In this document: one piece after another, positions 59,727 to 64,000 of the stretch
How positions within the stretch are numbered: the first letter of the stretch is position 1
Layout: each line of letters starts with the position of its first letter
Translations under genes and position numbers: made by a program
Notes under the pieces: model-generated
Databases searched by the model: none
Seen by the model: only the letters and a program-made list of their open reading frames with translations
Told to the model about the DNA's origin: nothing
Assembly (NCBI RefSeq): GCF_900115095.1
Contig: NZ_FOVH01000016.1
Span: 1-64,000, forward strand
Origin: Actinomadura madurae
GTDB lineage: Bacteria; Actinomycetota; Actinomycetes; Streptosporangiales; Streptosporangiaceae
Reading direction: 5' to 3'
DNA length: 64,000 nt

Positions 59727-60593
59727 TCAGGCCGCCCGGTGGACCTGCCTCGTCAGCGTCGTGATCCGCGCCGCCGCCGTGCGGAACGACGAGCCCGCCG
59801 GATGCAGCGTCAACACCACCACGACCTTGTCCCCCACCAGGCCGGTCGTATGCAGCACGGGCCGCCCGAGCCCGAGATCGGGCCGCCACGCCGCCGGCCG
59901 CGTCCCCCTCCGGCACGGCTCGGCCGGCACCTCCCCGAACCCGGACCACCCCTGCTTGACCGCCCACGGCCGCTCCAGTGCCTGCGGAATCCCGAACGTC
60001 TGGTCGAAACCGTCCGTCCCGCACGGCGTCGCCTTCCGCAACTGCTCCAGCACGAACTCCCGATGCGCCGCCGGCGCCTCCTCCAGCAGGTACCGGTACG
60101 TCTTCACGACGTCCCGCGCACTGAGCGCCGTATACCCCCAGAACCCGGGCTTCTCCGCGGGCGGCGGCGCGGTGTCGGCCAGCCCGACCTCCCGCACCAT
60201 CCGCTCGATGATCTCCGCCTGCCCGCCCCGCCGCCAGAACTCCGTGGCCGCCCCGTCATCACTGGACCGCAGCATCGGCACGAGCAACGCCCGATCCGCC
60301 GCCGACATCCGATGCCGCCGCAGGTAGTCGAGCGCGATGAGGATCTTCACCACCGACGCCGACCGGTACGTCTGCGCAGCCCGCCGCTCCAGCACGACCC
60401 GCCCGGCCCGCCGGTCGAACACCATGTACGACGCCCGCACCCCCGCCGGCACCCGCACGACCGGCGCCTTCGACGGCCGGGCCTTCGACCTCGTCGGCTC
60501 CGGACTCCCGCTCACCCGCCGAGCCCCTCCACCGCACCCGCACACCAGCCCGAGGCAGACCACCCCGGCCAGCACCGCCCGCAAAGCCACCAT
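59727..60593 (-). CDS. Class A beta-lactamase-fold lipoprotein
   Basis: This 288-residue serine-hydrolase-like protein has an N-terminal signal (VALRAVLAGVVCLGLVCGC) with a probable lipid-bearing Cys at residue 20 and a short disordered linker. The penicillin-recognising motifs are SVVK (S80, K83), SDD (111-113, in place of SDN) and KQG (213-215, in place of KTG). These shifts and the lack of a clear omega-loop ExxxN suggest a weak or absent beta-lactamase and more likely a wall-related or pseudoenzyme role. A close actinobacterial group of such lipoproteins exists, without known function. It lies beside the tRNA-Pro gene. Confidence 0.75.
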   Translation of the reverse strand: MVALRAVLAGVVCLGLVCGCGGGARRVSGSPEPTRSKARPSKAPVVRVPAGVRASYMVFDRRAGRVVLERRAAQTYRSASVVKILIALDYLRRHRMSAADRALLVPMLRSSDDGAATEFWRRGGQAEIIERMVREVGLADTAPPPAEKPGFWGYTALSARDVVKTYRYLLEEAPAAHREFVLEQLRKATPCGTDGFDQTFGIPQALERPWAVKQGWSGFGEVPAEPCRRGTRPAAWRPDLGLGRPVLHTTGLVGDKVVVVLTLHPAGSSFRTAAARITTLTRQVHRAA

Positions 60594-60656
60594 CCGGCCT
60601 GCCTATCAGAGATCCCGGCCCCCGTATCTCAGTACGCAAGACCCCGCGGACTGCGC

Positions 60657-60662
60657 TACAGT
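60657..60662 (+). promoter_or_regulatory. -10 element of tRNA-Pro
   Basis: TACAGT about 25 bases upstream of the mature tRNA 5' end fits the TAnnnT pattern and the normal distance for a tRNA leader. No good -35 is visible. Confidence 0.4.
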
Positions 60663-60686
60663 AATCACGCCTGCTCCGCCAGGCAC

Positions 60687-60760
60687 CGGGACGTAGCGCA
60701 GTTTGGCAGCGCACTTGACTGGGGGTCAAGGGGTCGTGGGTTCAAATCCCGCCGTCCCGA
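60687..60760 (+). tRNA. tRNA-Pro(GGG)
   Basis: The cloverleaf is complete: acceptor stem CGGGACG (60687-60693) with CGTCCCG (60753-60759), anticodon stem CTTGA/TCAAG (60714-60718 with 60726-60730), loop CTGGGGG with anticodon GGG at 60721-60723, T-arm GTGGGTTCAAATCCCGC, and discriminator A at 60760. CCA is not encoded. It reads CCC codons. Its 3' end faces an integrase and is the likely attachment site of the element that follows; pSAM2-type elements are known to use a tRNA-Pro gene. Confidence 0.95.
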
Positions 60761-60768
60761 CAGGTCAG

Positions 60769-60797
60769 AGGCCGCTTCAGATCTTCGGAAGCGGCCT
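60769..60797 (+). terminator. Terminator after tRNA-Pro
   Basis: AGGCCGCTTC (60769-60778) pairs perfectly with GAAGCGGCCT (60788-60797) around a 9-base loop, followed by TCTCG. It starts eight bases after the tRNA. Confidence 0.65.
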
Positions 60798-61099
60798 TCT
60801 CGCCTTCGGTTGACTAACTGAGTGACTACGTTGCGCAGGCCACCCAACGCGCACACAGTGCCTCGGCACCGACCCGACCTCCCTGCCTCACACTGGAGCA
60901 CCCCCGACGAAACGTCGAGGCCGCCCCAACGGACCCCGCGACCGTCCACAGGATCAGGCTCCAAGACCAACTCCCCCGCAAGCCCGACGGTCCGACTCAA
61001 GAAAGTCGGAAAACCACTTACGGCGACCTTGATCAATATGCTATCCTTGCGGGCATCCCAGGGCACTCAACTTCAAAGTTGTGAAAGGTTGAGTATCCC
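60798..61099. other. Gap between the tRNA terminator and the low-GC ORF
   Basis: No gene is seen. GC falls sharply near 61015. An imperfect hairpin with arms ACTCAAC (about 61066) and GTTGAGT (about 61088) precedes the ORF at 61100 and could be an operator or a leader structure. The protein readable across the tRNA on the minus strand here is a well-known tRNA artefact. Confidence 0.4.
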
Positions 61100-61303
61100 A
61101 TGGAACGTAAAATAGTTCTTCAAGTTGAATGCAATGTTACCAATGGAGATTGCAATGTAACAAAATCGAAAGTTGAGGACCTGCTAAAAGTCTATAAGAT
61201 GCTCGCCGAGACACACCTTTCCAAGGTTGGAGTAAATGTAAAAGAAGTAACGGTCGCGGCTAGATACTCGTACGTGCAGTTTGATTGCAAAACGATAAAA
61301 TAG
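61100..61303 (+). CDS. Small low-GC orphan protein
   Basis: I do not recognise this 67-residue protein. It is hydrophilic with an even spread of Lys, Val and Thr (MERKIVLQVECNVTNGDCNV at the start; a helix SKVEDLLKVYKMLAETHL; a strand-rich end ATVAA-like, then YSYVQFDCK). Codon use is A/T-rich, unlike every other gene in the window, so it is recently acquired. GAAAGG lies 11 bases before the ATG, slightly far. A perfect 15-bp inverted repeat follows. As cargo at the att end of an element it could be a phage-defence, toxin or entry-exclusion gene, but nothing in its sequence decides this. Confidence 0.5.
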   Translation: MERKIVLQVECNVTNGDCNVTKSKVEDLLKVYKMLAETHLSKVGVNVKEVTVAARYSYVQFDCKTIK

Positions 61304-61347
61304 CATAGCGTAAAGTAATCAAGTAGTCGTTGATGCTCTGGGATAGA

Positions 61348-61402
61348 TGGTCCCGTTCGGTAGGCAGTTTGCCCTAAGGGAGCTAAATACCGAACGGGAC
61401 CA
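61348..61402. terminator. 15-bp inverted repeat between convergent cargo ORF and integrase
   Basis: TGGTCCCGTTCGGTA (61348-61362) is the exact reverse complement of 61388-61402, with a 25-base spacer. It lies 45 bases after the small ORF and 17 bases after the end of int. It may be a terminator for both, or integrase arm sites. Confidence 0.5.
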
Positions 61403-61418
61403 CCGCTCAAGCTTCAAC

Positions 61419-62594
61419 CTACACGCCAAGTTCAGGGAAGATGCGATCCATGGCGGTCGCACCATCCTCGATAACAGGCCGGATCTGGAGCCGGTACACC
61501 GTCTCAGTGACCGTCGTCCCGTTGTGCCCGCACAGGCGTGCGATGTCCTCGATGGCAACCCCACTGTCGGAGAGCAGGGACACGAAGCTGTGCCGCATTT
61601 CGCGAGGCGTCCACTCCGCGGCCGGTAGTTCGGCCTTGGCGAGGATGCGCCGGAACGTGCGACGAACGTTGTGCGAGTCAAGCGGCGTCCCGACGCGCGA
61701 GGCGAACACTAGGCCGTGTTCCTGCCACGCGGTGCCAGCGGACTTTCTCGTGAAGTCCTGCGACTGGCGGTGAGCACGTAGCGCCTTCACACACCGCGCC
61801 GGCAGGGCCAGCGTCCGGCGAGACTTGCGCGTCTTGGTGTCCCCGCCAGCTCGTATCGATCGCCAGAGCATTACGGTCGGGGGTACGGGCGGTTGCGCGT
61901 CCGGCTTGCCGTCGAGATCCACATGAGACCACGTGAGCGCGCGGAGCTCTTCCGTGCGTGCTCCCACGAGCAACGAAAGCACCACGTATGCGTTAAGGGC
62001 CGTGCTCTCCGCAGCGTTCAGCACTGCTTCGGCCTGTGCGAGCGTGAGCGCTTTCGAGGGCCGCCCCTTGCGACCGGTCGGAACGTCACATAGCGCCACT
62101 ACGTTCCGTTTGACCTTGTCGCGCGCCAGAGCATTCCGTATGGATCGGTTGAGAACCGAGTGGATCAGACGGAGAGACCGCGTGCTGAGGTCGGGCGCCT
62201 TCTCCGCTAGCCACTTGTCCACGTCTTCGGCGGACAACTCGCGGAGCTTCCGCGCGCCCACCCTTGGGATGATGTGCTTTTCGGCGAGAGTTCGGTAGTT
62301 CTCGACCGTCCTGGGATCGCGACCGTTCAGCCCGTAGGCGAGCCAGTACCGAACCGCCTCCGCGACCGTGTAGTTGTGCGGCCCGACAGCTAGCCCGTCT
62401 TCATAGTCGCGCATCTTCTCTTTGAGCTTGGCAAGCGCCTTTGTTTTGGACCTGTCGCTTGCCTTTCGGACGATGCGCTTCCCCGCTGGAGTGTATCCGA
62501 CCGTCACGGATGCGATCCAGCGTTGCCGGTTCTCGTCCCAGTGCAATCCGCCGTCGCCGCGGGAGCGTCGCTTCTTTGCGTTGTCGTTCGTCAC
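61419..62594 (-). CDS. int: Tyrosine-type site-specific integrase
   Basis: This 391-residue integrase has an N-terminal arm-binding domain (residues of about 10-70, RGDGGLHWDENRQRWIASVTVG), a SAM-like core-binding domain (about 75-165) and a catalytic domain. Catalytic residues are R213 (LLVGARTEELRALTW), R334 and H335 (TPREMRHSFVSLLSDSG), H357 (IARLCGHNGT) and the nucleophile Y367 (TVTETVYRLQ). The form matches integrases of actinomycete integrative elements. The GTG at 62594 has GGAGG before it and overlaps the excisionase stop (GTGA). It should recombine at the tRNA-Pro gene 660 bases away. Confidence 0.93.
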   Translation of the reverse strand: MTNDNAKKRRSRGDGGLHWDENRQRWIASVTVGYTPAGKRIVRKASDRSKTKALAKLKEKMRDYEDGLAVGPHNYTVAEAVRYWLAYGLNGRDPRTVENYRTLAEKHIIPRVGARKLRELSAEDVDKWLAEKAPDLSTRSLRLIHSVLNRSIRNALARDKVKRNVVALCDVPTGRKGRPSKALTLAQAEAVLNAAESTALNAYVVLSLLVGARTEELRALTWSHVDLDGKPDAQPPVPPTVMLWRSIRAGGDTKTRKSRRTLALPARCVKALRAHRQSQDFTRKSAGTAWQEHGLVFASRVGTPLDSHNVRRTFRRILAKAELPAAEWTPREMRHSFVSLLSDSGVAIEDIARLCGHNGTTVTETVYRLQIRPVIEDGATAMDRIFPELGV

Positions 62595-62803
62595 CGGGGT
62601 GACACCTCCGCTTCGCGCTCCAGCAGCGCAATGTATTCGGCGATAGCGGACGCAGGGATGAGGCGGGCGGCGCCCTCCTTGACGGTGCGGATACGTCCGG
62701 CGCGAATGAGTTCGTAGAGCTTGCTGCGGCTGTAGGGCAGCAGTTCGACGGCTTCGGATATGCGGTAGAGGGGTTTGTCGAGGGTGGGCACGGGACGGGA
62801 CAT
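62591..62803 (-). CDS. xis: Excisionase-like helix-turn-helix protein
   Basis: This 70-residue MerR/excisionase-type DNA-binding protein (YRISEAVELLPYSRSKLYELIRAGRIRTVKEGAARLIPASAIAEYIALL) is of the kind found directly upstream of int in AICEs. It would direct excision with the integrase or act as a small regulator. Its stop overlaps the int start, so the two are co-translated. Confidence 0.85.
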   Translation of the reverse strand: MSRPVPTLDKPLYRISEAVELLPYSRSKLYELIRAGRIRTVKEGAARLIPASAIAEYIALLEREAEVSPR

Positions 62804-62905
62804 AGTGGGCCTCTCCGGAGGGCGTGCCGTGGTCGGGGGTTGGGGTGTTCCGGCGGCGGGCTTGGTGGCTTGTGCGCCGGGCAGGTGTGGTGAGGGCGAG
62901 GGGTA

Positions 62906-63078
62906 GCCGTACCAGCCGTACCAGCATCGTTTCTGCTGGTCAGGTGCGGTACGGCTTCACGAGTGGTACGGCTTGAGCCGTACCACGGGGCGGGCGTTGG
63001 TACGGCTTGAGCCGTACCAGGGGTGCAAGCCTCATTGGGTCTGACCTGCGGTGTTGAGGCTGGTACGGCTGGTACGGC
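62906..63078. repeat. Iteron-like cluster of nine GTACGGC/GCCGTAC units
   Basis: The heptamer or its reverse complement occurs at 62906, 62915, 62949, 62966, 62977, 63000, 63011, 63063 and 63072. Four of these form two near-identical hairpins, GGTACGGC-TTGA-GCCGTACC, at 62965-62984 and 62999-63018. The cluster fills the gap between xis and the DUF3631 gene and runs into the 3' end of that gene. It could be a replication origin (iterons) of the element or an array of operators. Confidence 0.65.
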
Positions 63079-64000
63079 CTACCCCCGGCAGGGGCAGGAC
63101 GGTGGCCGCACCGCCGTCGCCGGGCGGGGCATCGTCGGCGGGGCAGTAGCGCGCCCATGCGTCGGTGAAGTCGGCGCGGCGGTAGCCCTTGGCCTGTCCG
63201 GTCTGGAATCGGATGGTGTCGGATCGGATCTCGTATTCGCGCAGGATGGTGCCGAGTTTCATGGCGGTGAGCCCATTGGGGCCGTAGTCGTGCCAGGGCG
63301 CTTCCGGGTCGGCCTTGAGCCGGTCGAGGAGGACGGCGGTCGGTAGGGCGGTGTCGGCGCCGAATGCGGTCCGGCAGTCGGTGAGCAGCCGCAGCCGGTT
63401 GGACATCTCGCCGTTGTCGTCGGCCTCGGCGGTCAGGGCGAGGATGGTGGCGCGGGCGCGGTCGGGCCAGTGGGCGCCGGCGTGGTCGGCGACGGCCACC
63501 AGGGGCTCCCAGGTGTCGGCGGCGCGGTCTTCTACCGGCATGGGCGGTTCGGCCGCTTCGAGGGTGGCGAGGTCGGCGCGTAGCCATGCGGCGAGGTCGG
63601 CGGCGAGTTGGCGGAGCGGTGGGCGGTCGCGGCGGTGCCGGAACGGGGAGACAGTTTCGCCGGGCGCGCGGCGGCGCATGCGGATGACGACGGCGCGGTC
63701 CTCGATGGTGTCGGGCATGGCGCCGATGCCGGCGAGCGCGGCCATGGCGAAGGTGGGGATGGACTCGACGCGGTTGGCGTTGGCGTCGTAGCGCTTGGCG
63801 GGGCGGTTGCGCTGGTGTCCGGCGTTCAGCAGCCCGCGCAGATCCTCGTTGCCTTCGGCCTTGGCGCCGAAGATGGTGTCGGCCTCGTCCACCAGCAGGG
63901 TGGGCGGGTCGTCGGTGATGGATCGGTAGACCGCGGCCGGGGAGGAGTTGACGGTGATGAACGGGGCGTGGCACGTCGCCTCCACTACGTCCAGCAGCCG
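63032..64000 (-). CDS. DUF3631-type protein, C-terminal part (runs off window)
   Basis: The visible 322 residues lack the true N-terminus. A Walker B-like LLVDEADTIFGAKAEGNEDLRGLLNAGHQRN, then AKRYDANANRVESIPTFAMAALAGIGAMPDTIEDRAVVIRMRRRAPGE is typical of the AAA-like DUF3631 proteins that replace or assist primase-helicase Rep proteins on actinomycete elements. The rest is the helical DUF3631 domain with TAMKLGTILREYEIRSDTIRFQTGQAKGYRRADFTDAWARY. The end of the gene carries two of the GTACGGC repeats. Replication of the excised element is the probable role. Confidence 0.85.
   Translation of the reverse strand, partial: RLLDVVEATCHAPFITVNSSPAAVYRSITDDPPTLLVDEADTIFGAKAEGNEDLRGLLNAGHQRNRPAKRYDANANRVESIPTFAMAALAGIGAMPDTIEDRAVVIRMRRRAPGETVSPFRHRRDRPPLRQLAADLAAWLRADLATLEAAEPPMPVEDRAADTWEPLVAVADHAGAHWPDRARATILALTAEADDNGEMSNRLRLLTDCRTAFGADTALPTAVLLDRLKADPEAPWHDYGPNGLTAMKLGTILREYEIRSDTIRFQTGQAKGYRRADFTDAWARYCPADDAPPGDGGAATVLPLPGVGRTSRTSLNTAGQTQ

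Larger units (their letters stand above)
60720..64000. mobile_element. Left end of an integrated AICE-like element at tRNA-Pro
   Basis: From the 3' half of tRNA-Pro to the window end the genes are: a low-GC orphan ORF, a tyrosine integrase, an excisionase-like protein, an iteron-like repeat cluster and a DUF3631-type replication-associated protein. Order and content fit actinomycete integrative and conjugative elements such as pSAM2, where int and xis lie beside the attachment site. The other end and the second att copy lie outside the window, so the exact boundary is not known. Conjugation genes are not seen here. Confidence 0.7.

Noticed and set aside
60665..61066. Minus-strand reading frame across tRNA-Pro encoding RDLNPRPLDPQSSALPNC
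   Set aside because: This peptide is the well-known translation of a tRNA-Pro gene and not a protein.
62940..63974. Alternative minus-strand frame of 344 codons over the DUF3631 gene
   Set aside because: The product is Arg/Pro/His-rich; the other frame carries the DUF3631 motifs and extends without a break to the window end.
1..64000. CRISPR arrays
   Set aside because: No evenly spaced direct repeats with unique spacers were seen; the GTACGGC units at 62.9-63.1 kb are short and irregular.

Overview
The window is high-GC DNA with actinobacterial signatures: GTG and TTG starts, ATGA/TGATG gene overlaps, an ECF41 sigma factor, ANTAR and SpoIIE signalling, a c-di-AMP (ydaO-type) riboswitch before a cell-wall hydrolase, deazaflavin-type nitroreductase, a KstR2-type steroid regulon and an AICE-like integrated element in a tRNA-Pro gene. 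The mix, with teichoic-acid polymerase genes, suggests a filamentous actinomycete such as Actinomadura or a relative in Thermomonosporaceae/Streptosporangiales. This placement is an inference.

Layout. 0-5.5 kb: the edge of an IS5-type transposase, then small single-gene units (XRE regulator, PaaI-like thioesterase, Ddn-like oxidoreductase, an APH-fold protein with a degenerate catalytic loop, a beta-hydroxyacid dehydrogenase, a VOC protein, a methyltransferase). 5.6-10.4 kb: a four-gene operon with a Cas4/AddB/Dna2-like Fe-S nuclease, an Upf1/Dna2-like SF1 helicase and two unrecognised partners, behind a probably leaderless promoter with phased repeats. This is the best candidate for an undescribed DNA-processing or defence system. 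10.4-13.7 kb: an MMPL exporter and an ECF41 sigma factor diverge from a two-way promoter with exact ECF41 consensus elements on both strands. 13.7-25.2 kb: ABC ATPase, Zn-finger and coiled-coil proteins, prolyl aminopeptidase, HrpA helicase, and a Ser/Thr kinase fused to an extracytoplasmic lytic-transglycosylase-like domain.

25.2-52 kb is mostly catabolic. Two blocks, 25.2-30.4 kb and 48.2-51.9 kb, encode the KstR2 regulon for degrading the last two steroid rings (HIP pathway): two SDRs, EchA20, IpdAB, IpdC, FadA6, KstR2, IpdF and FadE30. Near-identical 18-bp operators sit before echA20 and fadE30. FadD3 and FadE31-33 are not in the window. Between the blocks lie a peroxiredoxin-like protein, quinone and aldo/keto reductases, a GntR-flanked acyl-CoA cluster (CaiB, two acyl-CoA dehydrogenases, an enoyl-CoA hydratase) and a glycerol locus (IclR regulator, glpF, glpD, two different glpK genes). 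52-60.6 kb is envelope and signalling: a GT4 enzyme, a GT2-TagF fusion, a CHAP hydrolase under the riboswitch, an ANTAR-PAS-PP2C phosphatase and a beta-lactamase-fold lipoprotein.

From tRNA-Pro(GGG) at 60.7 kb to the window end lies one end of an integrative element: a low-GC orphan ORF, a 15-bp inverted repeat, a tyrosine integrase, an excisionase-like protein, an iteron-like repeat cluster and a DUF3631-type protein that runs off the window.
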